Assembly: GCA_902511755.1 (NCBI GenBank)
Contig: CABXGL010000005.1
Coordinates: 1-64,000 of the forward strand
Source of the DNA: an uncultured Bacteroidota bacterium
Lineage (GTDB): Bacteria > Bacteroidota > Bacteroidia > Flavobacteriales > Flavobacteriaceae
Direction: 5' to 3'
DNA: 64,000 nt
Position numbers and translations under genes: made by a program. The notes under the pieces were generated by a model. That model was not told the DNA's origin and ran no database searches. It saw only the letters and a list, made by a program, of their open reading frames with translations. Shown in pieces: positions 7,485-16,849 of the stretch (its first letter is position 1; every line of letters starts with the position of its first letter).

Positions 7485-10097
7485 ATGAATTCTAATAAAG
7501 TTCGTTCTGAATTTTTAAGTTTTTTTGAAAAGAAAAACCATAAAGTAGTTAAATCTGCACCTATGGTTATTAAAAATGATCCAACATTAATGTTTACTAA
7601 TGCTGGAATGAATCAGTTTAAAGATAATTTCTTAGGGAATATTATTAGTGATGATAAAAGATTAGTTGACACACAAAAATGTTTAAGAGTTTCTGGTAAA
7701 CATAATGACCTTGAGGAAGTAGGTATTGACACTTACCATCACACTATGTTTGAAATGTTAGGTAATTGGAGTTTCGGAGATTATTTTAAAAAAGAAGCAA
7801 TAAACTGGGCATGGGAACTTTTAACAGAAATTTATAAAATTGATAAAAATTCTTTATATGTAACCATATTTGAAGGTTCAAAAAAAGATGGTACGTTAAA
7901 GGATAAAGATGCGTATAATATATGGAGTGAAATTATTGATGAAAGCAGAATCATTTTAGGAAATAAAGATGATAATTTTTGGGAGATGGGAGATCATGGA
8001 CCATGTGGACCTTGTTCTGAAATACATATTGATATTAGGTCAGAAAAAGAAAAATCAAAAATCTCAGGCAGAAATTTAGTGAATAAAGATCACCCAGAAG
8101 TGATTGAAATATGGAATTTAGTTTTTATAGAGTTTAACAGAAAGACAGATGGTTCTTTAGAAAAACTGCCATTTAAACATATTGATACTGGGATGGGTTT
8201 CGAGAGGTTATGCATGGTTTTACAAGGAGTTAAGTCTAACTATGATACTGATATTTTTCAACCATTGATCAAGGAGTTAGAGCTAGTTTCTGAAATTAAA
8301 TATGGAATTAATAAAGAAAAGGATATTGCTATTCGAGTGATTGTAGATCATTTAAGGGCGGTTTCATTTTCTATTGCAGATGGTCAATTACCATCTAACA
8401 ATGGCGCAGGTTATGTTATAAGAAGAATATTAAGAAGAGCAATTCGATATGGTTATACATTCTTAGATCAAAAATCGCCATTTATTTATAAACTAGTAAA
8501 AAAACTCTCTTCTCAACTTTCTAAGGCATATCCTGAACTTGAAAGTCAAATTCAAATTATTGAAAATGTAATTAAAGAGGAGGAGTCCTCATTCTTGATA
8601 ACTTTAGAAAAGGGTATTATAAAACTAAATGATATTATTTTGAATAGTAAAACAAAAAATATCTCTGGTTCAAATGCATTTGAACTTTATGATACTTTTG
8701 GCTTTCCAATTGATTTAACTTCATTAATTTTAAGAGAAAATGGGATGTCTTTTGATTCCAAAGAATTTAATTCTCTGATGAGTATTCAAAAAAATAGATC
8801 TAAATCTGCTTCTCATTCTTCTAATGAAGAGTGGATTAAAATTAATGAGTCTGAACAAAGTAAATTTATAGGTTATGATGAATTAATTTCTAATTCTAAA
8901 ATTTTAAGATATAGAAAAACAAAAAACAATAAAAAAGAAGAAATTTATCAGGTTGTATTTGATAAAACACCTTTTTATCCAGAAGGAGGAGGTCAAGTTG
9001 GAGATACTGGTTTTTTGGAAACTGGTTCAGATCAGAAAATACAAATTTTGAATACATTTAAGGAAAATGATTCCATAATACACCTAATTAAATCTCTTCC
9101 AAAGGAATTTGATAAAGATTTTAATATAAGAGTTGATAAAAATAAAAGGTTTGCATGTTCTAGTAATCATACAGCTACACATTTGCTTCATCAAGCTTTG
9201 AGACATGTTTTAGGAGACCATGTTCAGCAGAAGGGCTCTATGGTTTCTGATAAATATTTGAGATTTGATTTTTCTCATTTTTCAAGATTAAATGAAAAGG
9301 AATTAGAAGAGATACAAAACTTTGTGAATCAAAGAATAATAGATGAATTAGAATTTGAAGAAAACAGAAATTCTTCTCTAAAGGAATGTTTAGATAAAGG
9401 AGTAATTGCTCTTTTTGGAGAAAAATATGGAGATGTTGTTAGATCAGTTAAATTTGGAGAATCTTATGAATTATGTGGAGGAACACATGTTAAAAATACA
9501 AGTCAAATTAGGAGTTTTATTATAACATCTGAATCCGCAATATCAACTGGAATTAGAAGAATTGAAGCATTAAGCGGTCCAAATGCAATAAATTTCTTAA
9601 TTAATCAAACAAAAACTTTGAAAGAAATTAATTCAATTCTTTTAAATGACAATAACCCTGTTGATGCATTGAATAAAATTAAAAATCAAAATGTTTCTTC
9701 TAATAAAAAATTAGAAAGAACAAATAATGAATTAATTGGATATTACATTAAAGATTTAAATCAAAATTTAGAGTTAATAAATAATATAAACTTTTGTGCT
9801 ATTGAATTCTCTTGTGATCCTAACGTTTTAAAAAATTTAGCTTTTAAAGCTGGAAAGGAAATAGAAAATTTATTTTTAGTTTTATGTTCTAATTTTGAAG
9901 GAAAGGCTTATGTTATGTGTTATATTTCTAAAAATTTAACGGAGTCCCATAAACTAAATGCACAAAATATAGTTAAAAAATTAGGAGATTCTATTGGTGG
10001 AACTGGAGGTGGTCAATCATTTTTTGCAACCACAACTGGAAATAATATTTCTGGAATAAAAAATGTAATTAATAAATCTAGAGAATTTATTAATTAA
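7485..10097 (+). CDS. alaS: Alanyl-tRNA synthetase
   Basis: AlaRS charges tRNA-Ala. The 870 residues span the class II catalytic domain (N-terminal, 'LMFTNAGMNQFKD', 'TYHHTMFEMLGNW'), the tRNA-recognition domain and the editing domain. The editing-site zinc ligands are seen as 'HTATHLLH' near residue 560 and 'CGGTHV' near residue 665. The C-terminal C-Ala domain contains the 'GGTGGGQ' loop. The 3' end overlaps the convergent DUF4136 gene by eight bases. It is divergent from the M23-merR pair. Confidence 0.98.
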   Translation: MNSNKVRSEFLSFFEKKNHKVVKSAPMVIKNDPTLMFTNAGMNQFKDNFLGNIISDDKRLVDTQKCLRVSGKHNDLEEVGIDTYHHTMFEMLGNWSFGDYFKKEAINWAWELLTEIYKIDKNSLYVTIFEGSKKDGTLKDKDAYNIWSEIIDESRIILGNKDDNFWEMGDHGPCGPCSEIHIDIRSEKEKSKISGRNLVNKDHPEVIEIWNLVFIEFNRKTDGSLEKLPFKHIDTGMGFERLCMVLQGVKSNYDTDIFQPLIKELELVSEIKYGINKEKDIAIRVIVDHLRAVSFSIADGQLPSNNGAGYVIRRILRRAIRYGYTFLDQKSPFIYKLVKKLSSQLSKAYPELESQIQIIENVIKEEESSFLITLEKGIIKLNDIILNSKTKNISGSNAFELYDTFGFPIDLTSLILRENGMSFDSKEFNSLMSIQKNRSKSASHSSNEEWIKINESEQSKFIGYDELISNSKILRYRKTKNNKKEEIYQVVFDKTPFYPEGGGQVGDTGFLETGSDQKIQILNTFKENDSIIHLIKSLPKEFDKDFNIRVDKNKRFACSSNHTATHLLHQALRHVLGDHVQQKGSMVSDKYLRFDFSHFSRLNEKELEEIQNFVNQRIIDELEFEENRNSSLKECLDKGVIALFGEKYGDVVRSVKFGESYELCGGTHVKNTSQIRSFIITSESAISTGIRRIEALSGPNAINFLINQTKTLKEINSILLNDNNPVDALNKIKNQNVSSNKKLERTNNELIGYYIKDLNQNLELINNINFCAIEFSCDPNVLKNLAFKAGKEIENLFLVLCSNFEGKAYVMCYISKNLTESHKLNAQNIVKKLGDSIGGTGGGQSFFATTTGNNISGIKNVINKSREFIN

Positions 10098-10638
10098 CTG
10101 AAACTTCTTCTTGTGGTGGGTATACAGATAAAATTTTGTTGACGTAACCTTCTACTAATTCATCTCTATTCATTCTATTAGTAGATAAAAAACCTATCCC
10201 TTTTCCTTGCCAGACTAGCTGCTTTGATTTAGTATCAATAATGTCAATGTATAAAACTCCTTCAGAAGTTGTATGAGACACTCTTCTATAATTTCTTCCA
10301 TAATAGGGATACCATCCTGAATAGTAAGGACTATAATATGAGTTATCTATATATATATTTTCAGAAGATTTCGTAGAAATATTTATCAATAAATCAGGAG
10401 TTTCACTTATAGCCATCCCTTTTTGTAAGAGATTTTTTTCTATAGACTTAAGAATTCTTTTTTTATCTATATCAGAAATTTCAACTTTATCAATCCCTGT
10501 TTTGTAGAAAGCAAATGATTGATAGTTGCTAAAATCAATGTCAGAATCGAAATCAGAATAAACTCGAATTGAATTACAACTGTTTAAAGAAAAACCTAGA
10601 ATAAAAAGAATCAAGATATATTGGTTAAATATTTTCAT
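10090..10638 (-). CDS. DUF4136-family lipoprotein
   Basis: The 182-residue protein starts with a lipoprotein signal peptide (hydrophobic stretch then 'LNSC', lipid-modified Cys near residue 20). The mature part resembles DUF4136: an early 'DFDSDIDFSNYQSFAF' segment, a middle 'PDLLINI' strand, a Tyr-rich insert ('YSPYYSGWYPYYGR') and a terminal 'GVLYIDIIDTKSKQLVWQG' strand pair. These proteins are probably periplasmic or outer-membrane anchored in Bacteroidota; the biochemical function is unknown. The 3' end overlaps the end of alaS by eight bases. Confidence 0.82.
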   Translation of the reverse strand: MKIFNQYILILFILGFSLNSCNSIRVYSDFDSDIDFSNYQSFAFYKTGIDKVEISDIDKKRILKSIEKNLLQKGMAISETPDLLINISTKSSENIYIDNSYYSPYYSGWYPYYGRNYRRVSHTTSEGVLYIDIIDTKSKQLVWQGKGIGFLSTNRMNRDELVEGYVNKILSVYPPQEEVSVN

Positions 10639-10702
10639 AATATAATTTTTTGAGTATAGATCAATAACTATGCCTAAATGTTATATTTTAGTTTCTAGAC
10701 AT

Positions 10703-10710
10703 TACTTTTG
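10703..10710 (+). promoter_or_regulatory. -7 box before the glucosaminidase gene
   Basis: TACTTTTG matches TAnnTTTG and lies 21 bases before the ATG of the glucosaminidase/LysM gene. No TTG is found 17-23 bases upstream. Confidence 0.45.
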
Positions 10711-10731
10711 TAAATGTAATAATATAAATTA

Positions 10732-11553
10732 ATGAAAAAAAGGACCTGTAATTATAAGCTATTAATATTCATTTTTTTATTTTTTCTTAACTCATGTGGA
10801 TCTAAAAAACTTTCATACAAAAAAAAGAATCCTAAAAAAATAGAAAACAAATCATTAAAATCAGTTAATCGTTTCTTTAAATCAATGACTAGTGAACAAA
10901 GAACTCATTGGTATGTAAACACATATTCTAAAACTGCCATAAATGAAATGAAAAAATATGGAATTCCTGCAAGTATAACTATAGCTCAGGGAATATTGGA
11001 ATCTAATTCTGGTAAGGGTGGATTAGCTTTAAAGTCGAATAATCATTTCGGAATCAAGTGTCATTCAGGCTGGAAGGGTAAAAAAGTATATCATGATGAT
11101 GATAAAAAAGGAGAATGTTTTAGAAAATATAAAAATCCAGAAAAATCTTATCGTGACCACTCTATTTTTTTAGTTTCGAGAGATAGATATAGTTTTTTAT
11201 TTAAATTAAGAAAAGGGAACTATGTGAAATGGGCTTTGGGCTTAAGAAAGGCAGGGTATGCTACAGATCCAGCCTATGCAGACAAATTGATTTCAATAAT
11301 TGAGAGATATGAATTATGGAAATTAGATGGCTCAAAAAAACCTTTAAATGCTAAAAAGGAGAGAAAGAATAAAAAAACTAAAATTGTAGATAATAAAAGA
11401 AATGATAAAACCTTAAAAAAATATATAGTTAAAAAAGGAGACACTTTATATTCTATTTCTAAACAATTAAAAGTAAGTGTTTCAGATTTAATAAATATTA
11501 ATAATTTATCTGGAAATACAATAAGTATTGGCCAAGTTTTAAAATTAGAGTAG
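10732..11553 (+). CDS. Glucosaminidase-LysM lipoprotein (peptidoglycan hydrolase)
   Basis: A 273-residue lipoprotein: Lys/Arg-rich start, hydrophobic segment and lipobox 'LNSC'. Residues about 60-200 form a glucosaminidase domain of the FlgJ/Atl type, with 'ITIAQGILESNSGKGGLA' carrying the catalytic Glu and 'SNNHFGIKC' behind it. After a Lys-rich linker, a single C-terminal LysM domain ('YIVKKGDTLYSISKQ') binds peptidoglycan. Expected reaction: cleavage of glycan strands at N-acetylglucosamine. It is divergent from the DUF4136 gene and monocistronic, and was probably placed at the outer membrane facing the wall. Confidence 0.92.
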   Translation: MKKRTCNYKLLIFIFLFFLNSCGSKKLSYKKKNPKKIENKSLKSVNRFFKSMTSEQRTHWYVNTYSKTAINEMKKYGIPASITIAQGILESNSGKGGLALKSNNHFGIKCHSGWKGKKVYHDDDKKGECFRKYKNPEKSYRDHSIFLVSRDRYSFLFKLRKGNYVKWALGLRKAGYATDPAYADKLISIIERYELWKLDGSKKPLNAKKERKNKKTKIVDNKRNDKTLKKYIVKKGDTLYSISKQLKVSVSDLININNLSGNTISIGQVLKLE

Positions 11554-11617
11554 ATACTTTATCTTATCAACATATTGATTTTACTTTAAATACACTGAAA
11601 AAAATTCCCAAATCCTT

Positions 11618-14125
11618 TTAAATAGATTTTCCTGTTAGAATTCTATTTATTTTGGTAGCAGCTGTTTCAAGGTGCATTTTACTCATTTTATCAGAATTCT
11701 TTTTTATAGATTTTTTAATCTCCTTTTCCAATTCTGACAATTGTCCAATAGCAATTGTTCTTATGTCAGACTGACTAACCTTTACAGTTGTAACACGGCT
11801 GCGAAAAAATGAAGGAACTGATCCTTGTTCTTCTGTCATTATATAGTTGAGTCTATCTAAATATGCTAATTGTAAATTTCTTCTATAAACATCAATTGGT
11901 TGATTAGTATAAACTTCTCTCCAGATTCCTTTTTTTAAATCAGACATCATTTCTAATAAGGTATATGCTTTTGAACCATTAATTGCTTCATTCTCAATCA
12001 TTCTAGCCATCCTTCCAAAATCTAAAATATTATTTAAAATTCTAGTTTGAGTACTTCGAATTCTATTAGTGTTTCCTGCAAATTCAATTTTATTTAAGAT
12101 ATTCTTATCGATCATCCATGTTGGAGTTTTAAATAATTGATTTTGTAGAAAATTCATACAATTTTTTTGATGAGACTTCTCAACATGAGTATAAACAGCA
12201 CCAGATTGATCATAAGTTTTGTAATATTGAGTGATACCACCAATATTAGATGTAACATGCCCCATATATCTATTAAATTGAGATAGAACTTGACCATACA
12301 TGGTATTTAAATCACTATAATCTTTTCCTTTTTCAGCTGTCCAGTCAATTAAATTAGGCACAATTCTTTTTAAGTTTAGAATTCCATATTCACTAGCTTT
12401 AACAGCATTATCTCCAAGATCTTCAGTTTGTGAAGTAGGATCAATTCCTGCACTTCCAAATCTATGCATCATGCTATACTGATTATCTAAAATCCATTGA
12501 TCTAAAATATCCTTTTCATCTTTTGCATTCTTTGCTTCAATAATCGGTCTATATCCCCATTTTATGGCATGTTTGTCATATACCCCAATATTTGGCATTA
12601 AAGCAACTCCTTTATCTCCAGGTTGTGCTATGTAATTAAATCTAGCATAATCCATAATGGATGGAGCTGTACCATACTTTTTTGTGAATGTTGCAGATCT
12701 TAAAGAATCAACTGGGTACGCACTGCTACTACCCATATTATGAGGCAACCCTATTGTATGGCCAACTTCATGAGCTGAAACAAATCGAATTAATCTACCC
12801 ATTACTTCGTCTTTGAATGCTAATCCTCTAGCTTCTTTATTGATAGCTGCAGTTTGCACAAAAAACCAGTTTCTTAAAAGTGTCATTACATTGTGATACC
12901 AGTTTATGTCAGATTCTAAAATCTCACCTGATCTAGGATCACTTACATGAGGTCCATTTGCATTAGGGATTGGAGAAGCTAAATACCTTACTACGGAATA
13001 TCTTACGTCTTCTGGACTCCAATCTGGATCTTCTTCTTTAGAAGGAGGGTCTTTAGCAATTATAGCATTTTTGAACCCAGCTTCTTCAAATGCAACTTGC
13101 CAATCTTCAATTCCTTGTTTTATGTATTTTCTCCATTTTTCTGGAGTTGCCCTGTCAACATAGTAGACAATTTGTTTTTTAGGAATAACAAGTTCTCCTT
13201 TTTTAAATTTTTCTAAATCTTCTTCTTTAACTTCCAATCTCCATCTGTCAAGATACTTTAAAGATTTGCTTTCTTGTACATCTAATCCATAATCTATTTG
13301 ACTTCTTGCAAACCAGCCAACTCTTTGATCAAAATATCTTCTTTTCATAGGAACCTTTGGAAGTAAAATCATAGAATTATTAATTTCTAATGATACTGCT
13401 CCAGTACTAGAACTTAAAGATGGACCCATACTAGGACCTGGTGATTGTGATAAATTATAAGTTTTTACATGTCTAGATTCAATATTTATTGGATAACTTT
13501 TTAATGATTCAATAAAAGATCTCTTAGAATCAAGATTAGAAATTTTATAACTTTTTCTTCTAGATTGAGGTAATCCTAAAGGCTTAACATCATCTGTAAA
13601 TAATTTTGTTACATCAATTACTGTTGATGTAGAATCTTTACTAACAGTAGCTATTTTAAAGTTATATAAGACTGGTTCAAAATTTGAATTTACTACAGCT
13701 TCGTTTATAGGAAGTGAATCATTAGCTACAACATTGTGTGACACTACTCTTAATAAAATATTTTGATCTTTTTTTTGCCATCTAAGTACTTGAGTGTTTT
13801 GTTTCCCTCCACCAAAACCAAGTCCAGCAGCGGTTTTTGCAATTCTTGTTACCATTAACATTTCTCTTCCTAATAAGGAATCATTTATTTCATAGTAATA
13901 TTTGTCTTTAACTTTATGCACATCAAAGAGCCCTTTATCAGTCTTAGCCTCTTTTGTAATTATTTCTTCATATGACTTTGGTTTACTAGATTCTTTACTA
14001 TTTTCTTTTTTTTCTTTATCAACTTTAGTAGGTGCTTGAAAAGGTCTTTGTGAAGGTCTTTGAGCATTAAGCTGAAAAGAAATTAATAAAATGATAATTA
14101 AAGAGTATACTAATGAATTTTTCAT
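11618..14125 (-). CDS. Secreted zinc-dependent metalloprotease (DUF5117/DUF4953 type)
   Basis: An 835-residue protein with a signal peptide ('MKNSLVYSLIIILLISFQLNAQ'). After a low-complexity Pro/Lys region comes a large N-terminal beta-rich domain, then the catalytic motif 'HEVGHTIGLPHN', the extended HExxHxxGxxH zinc site of metzincins, near residue 455. The following 'PSIMDYARFNY' supplies the Met-turn. Architecture and length match a common Bacteroidota family of periplasmic or surface metalloproteases (DUF5117-DUF5118-DUF4953). The substrate is unknown. It is monocistronic, convergent with the glucosaminidase gene, and is followed upstream by lysS on the same strand. Confidence 0.9.
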   Translation of the reverse strand: MKNSLVYSLIIILLISFQLNAQRPSQRPFQAPTKVDKEKKENSKESSKPKSYEEIITKEAKTDKGLFDVHKVKDKYYYEINDSLLGREMLMVTRIAKTAAGLGFGGGKQNTQVLRWQKKDQNILLRVVSHNVVANDSLPINEAVVNSNFEPVLYNFKIATVSKDSTSTVIDVTKLFTDDVKPLGLPQSRRKSYKISNLDSKRSFIESLKSYPINIESRHVKTYNLSQSPGPSMGPSLSSSTGAVSLEINNSMILLPKVPMKRRYFDQRVGWFARSQIDYGLDVQESKSLKYLDRWRLEVKEEDLEKFKKGELVIPKKQIVYYVDRATPEKWRKYIKQGIEDWQVAFEEAGFKNAIIAKDPPSKEEDPDWSPEDVRYSVVRYLASPIPNANGPHVSDPRSGEILESDINWYHNVMTLLRNWFFVQTAAINKEARGLAFKDEVMGRLIRFVSAHEVGHTIGLPHNMGSSSAYPVDSLRSATFTKKYGTAPSIMDYARFNYIAQPGDKGVALMPNIGVYDKHAIKWGYRPIIEAKNAKDEKDILDQWILDNQYSMMHRFGSAGIDPTSQTEDLGDNAVKASEYGILNLKRIVPNLIDWTAEKGKDYSDLNTMYGQVLSQFNRYMGHVTSNIGGITQYYKTYDQSGAVYTHVEKSHQKNCMNFLQNQLFKTPTWMIDKNILNKIEFAGNTNRIRSTQTRILNNILDFGRMARMIENEAINGSKAYTLLEMMSDLKKGIWREVYTNQPIDVYRRNLQLAYLDRLNYIMTEEQGSVPSFFRSRVTTVKVSQSDIRTIAIGQLSELEKEIKKSIKKNSDKMSKMHLETAATKINRILTGKSI

Positions 14126-14183
14126 AATAAATTTTTTAAAATTATAAGGTATTAAATTATTCTTAATATAATAGAATTTATAT

Positions 14184-15884
14184 TTATTTTATAAACCATT
14201 TCTTTACTTCTTCTAACTGGAGAGCATCAATAGTTAATTTGTTTTTCTTTCTGTAACCATTAAGTTTTTGATGAATTTGAGTAGGTTTATGTGAAAGTAA
14301 ATTTTCAGGGCTAGAATATAATTCCATAATACAATCTATCCATTTTTCTTGAACACCAATTTTAATAAAATCTTCTTTTTTTGGCTTAGCTTTAGATAAT
14401 TCTGGCTTCATTTGAGGGAAAAAAATAACCTCTTGAATTGACTTATTATCTGTAAGTAACATAACTAAACGGTCGATTCCAATTCCAATTCCTGAAGTTG
14501 GTGGCATTCCATATTCAAGTGCTTTTATAAAATCATTATCTATAAACATTGCTTCATCATCTCCCTTTTCAGAAAGTTTAAGTTGCTCTTCGAATCTTGA
14601 CAATTGATCGATAGGATCATTTAATTCAGAGTAAGCATTTGCCAATTCTTTTCCATCAACCAAAAGTTCAAACCTTTCAGTAAGTTTAGGATTATCACGA
14701 TGTTCTTTTGTTAATGGACTCATCTCTTTTGGATAGTCAGTAATAAATGTAGGTTGTATATAATGCTGTTCACATTTTTCTCCAAATATTTCATCAATTA
14801 ATTTTCCAATCCCCATGGTTTTATCAACATCAATACCCATTTTCTTTGCAGTTTCAAACATCTCTTTTTCATCAAAATTTGAAACATCAATTCCAGTATG
14901 CTCTTTTATTGAATCTAAAATGCTGATTCTTTTAAATGGAGTTTTAAAATCAATTTCTTTATCTCCCAATTTTATTTTAGAAGATCCTTTTAAATCAATT
15001 GTAATTTTTTCAAGAAGATTTTCCGTTGTTTCCATCATCCAGAAATAATCTTTGTATGCAACATAAAGTTCAACCATTGTGAATTCTGGATTATGAGTTC
15101 TATCCATTCCTTCATTTCGGAATACTTTCGCAAATTCATATACTCCTTCAAAACCACCAACAATTAACTTTTTAAGATATAATTCATTAGCTATTCTTAA
15201 ATATAATGGAATGTTTAATGCATTATGATGAGTGATAAATGGTCTGGCTGATGCTCCTCCTGGAATAGATTGAAGAATAGGTGTTTCAACTTCAAGATAT
15301 TTTTTTTCATTAAAAAAAGACCTCATAATATTCATTACCTGAGTTCTTTTTAAAAATGTATCTCTAACATGAGAATTGACAATCAAGTCAAGATATCTTT
15401 GTCTATATCTTAATTCCGGATCCTTGAATTCATCATAATTTTTTCCTTCTGCATCAGTTTTAGGTAATGGAAGGGGCCTTAGTGATTTACTTAAAACAGT
15501 GAATTTTTTTACTAAAATTGTTTTTTCACCAACTTGTGTTGTAAATAGTTTACCTTCAATTCCAATAATATCTCCTATATCAAGAAGTTTTTTATAAACA
15601 TCATTATACATTGATTTGTCTTCATTTGGACAAATTTCATCCCTATTAAAGTATAATTGAATTTTTCCTTTACTATCTTGAATTTCAGCAAAGCTTGCTT
15701 TACCCTGTATCCTTCTAGACATTAATCTCCCAGCAATTGAAATAGATTTATTTTCTTTAAAATCTGAAATAATTTTTATTGTATTTGTTGAAACCTTAAA
15801 TAAAGCAGCTGGATAGGGATTTATACCATATTTACGAAGTTTATCTAACTTTTCTCTTCTTATTAGCTCTTGCTCCGATAGCAT
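14184..15884 (-). CDS. lysS: Lysyl-tRNA synthetase, class II
   Basis: LysRS charges tRNA-Lys. The 566 residues have an N-terminal OB-fold anticodon-binding domain ('ISIAGRLMSRRIQGKASFAE') and a class II catalytic core. Motif 2 is visible in 'VFRNEGMDRTHNPEFTMVE' and motif 3 in 'GIGIGIDRLVMLLT'. A C-terminal extension of about 70 residues follows the core. A strong TTG-N19-TATCTTTG promoter precedes the gene. Confidence 0.98.
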   Translation of the reverse strand: MLSEQELIRREKLDKLRKYGINPYPAALFKVSTNTIKIISDFKENKSISIAGRLMSRRIQGKASFAEIQDSKGKIQLYFNRDEICPNEDKSMYNDVYKKLLDIGDIIGIEGKLFTTQVGEKTILVKKFTVLSKSLRPLPLPKTDAEGKNYDEFKDPELRYRQRYLDLIVNSHVRDTFLKRTQVMNIMRSFFNEKKYLEVETPILQSIPGGASARPFITHHNALNIPLYLRIANELYLKKLIVGGFEGVYEFAKVFRNEGMDRTHNPEFTMVELYVAYKDYFWMMETTENLLEKITIDLKGSSKIKLGDKEIDFKTPFKRISILDSIKEHTGIDVSNFDEKEMFETAKKMGIDVDKTMGIGKLIDEIFGEKCEQHYIQPTFITDYPKEMSPLTKEHRDNPKLTERFELLVDGKELANAYSELNDPIDQLSRFEEQLKLSEKGDDEAMFIDNDFIKALEYGMPPTSGIGIGIDRLVMLLTDNKSIQEVIFFPQMKPELSKAKPKKEDFIKIGVQEKWIDCIMELYSSPENLLSHKPTQIHQKLNGYRKKNKLTIDALQLEEVKKWFIK

Positions 15885-15904
15885 AATTATATTTTTATTT
15901 TATT

Positions 15905-15934
15905 CAAAGATAATGAATAGAACAGAAGGTACAA
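15905..15934 (-). promoter_or_regulatory. Promoter of lysS (TTG-N19-TATCTTTG)
   Basis: On the minus strand TTG (15932-15934) and TATCTTTG (15905-15912) are 19 bases apart, an exact Bacteroidota -33/-7 arrangement. The predicted 5' UTR is about 15-16 bases. Confidence 0.72.
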
Positions 15935-15989
15935 CTAAGATGTTTTATTTCATGTAGATATATATATCTTAGCATTAAAAATTTGTAAT

Positions 15990-16148
15990 TTGAGTTTTTG
16001 GAGAGTTTTATTATCAATAATTTTCCCTCCCTTTTCAGTTTTAGATAGAGGATGTGGCTCTATTTTAATAGTTTTTATTTTAACCTTATGTGGATGGGTT
16101 CCAGGTGTTATTGCTGCTTTGGTAATTTTAAACAATCCTGAAAATTAA
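15990..16148 (+). CDS. YqaE/Pmp3-family small membrane protein (not in the ORF track)
   Basis: A 52-residue protein that the ORF track lacks, because it is short and starts with TTG; the track shows a 61-residue minus-strand shadow instead. My translation begins 'MSFWRVLLSIIFPPFSVL', passes through 'DRGCGSI' and ends 'GWVPGVIAALVILNNPEN'. Two membrane helices flank a short loop. The 'IIFPP' and 'GWVPGVI' motifs define the YqaE/Pmp3 (UPF0057) proteolipids, which affect membrane potential and stress tolerance in other organisms. The TTG start aligns with the family's usual Met. It lies only five bases before lipB on the same strand, so the two are probably co-transcribed. Confidence 0.9.
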   Translation: MSFWRVLLSIIFPPFSVLDRGCGSILIVFILTLCGWVPGVIAALVILNNPEN

Positions 16149-16153
16149 TTAAA

Positions 16154-16849
16154 ATGAAGAAAAATATTATAATTCATGATTTGGGCCTTATGGAATATGA
16201 AGATGCATTGGAATACCAATTAAATTTATTTAATGAGATAATTGATAATAAGCTTAGTAATAGAAAAAATAACACCAACATTAAAACTAAAAATCATCTT
16301 GTTTTTGTTGAACACAATCATGTTTATACTTTAGGAAAAAGCGGAAAAATAAATAACTTATTAATAGATAAAGAAATCTTAGAAAAAAATAAAATAAAAT
16401 TTTTTAATACAAATAGAGGAGGAGATATTACATATCACGGTCCTGGTCAGATTGTTTGCTATCCAATCATAGATTTAGACAATTTTTTTACTGACATTCA
16501 TAAATATTTAAGATTTTTAGAGGAGACGATTATTTTAACTTTAAAAGATTATGGGATTCAAGGTGAAAGAAGTAAGAATGAGACTGGAGTATGGATTAAT
16601 CCAAACTCGATTGATGCTAGAAAGATTTGTGCATTAGGAGTTAAAGCTAGTAGATGGGTAACTATGCATGGATTGGCTTTAAATGTTAATACTGATTTGA
16701 ATTATTTTAAAAATATAATTCCATGCGGAATTAAAAATAAATCTATTACTTCAATTTCAGTTGAATCTAAAAAAAACATCAAAATGGAATTAGTTAAGAA
16801 CAAAATTATTGATAATTTTTTGAATGTTTTTTCAGCTAAATTGAATTAA
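16154..16849 (+). CDS. lipB: Octanoyl-[acyl-carrier-protein]:protein octanoyltransferase
   Basis: LipB moves octanoate from ACP to lipoyl domains, the first step of endogenous lipoate synthesis; lipA in this window does the second. The 231 residues contain the family motifs 'HNHVYTLGKSG', 'NRGGDITYHGPGQ' (residues about 89-101) and 'KICALGVKASRWVTMHG', which carry the catalytic Cys and Lys. It lies directly after yqaE. The stop overlaps the stop of the convergent propeller lipoprotein gene by four bases. Confidence 0.96.
   Translation: MKKNIIIHDLGLMEYEDALEYQLNLFNEIIDNKLSNRKNNTNIKTKNHLVFVEHNHVYTLGKSGKINNLLIDKEILEKNKIKFFNTNRGGDITYHGPGQIVCYPIIDLDNFFTDIHKYLRFLEETIILTLKDYGIQGERSKNETGVWINPNSIDARKICALGVKASRWVTMHGLALNVNTDLNYFKNIIPCGIKNKSITSISVESKKNIKMELVKNKIIDNFLNVFSAKLN

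Noticed and set aside
15950-16135. 61-residue minus-strand ORF in the track
   Set aside because: It is the antisense shadow of the YqaE/Pmp3 gene on the plus strand, whose motifs are clear.
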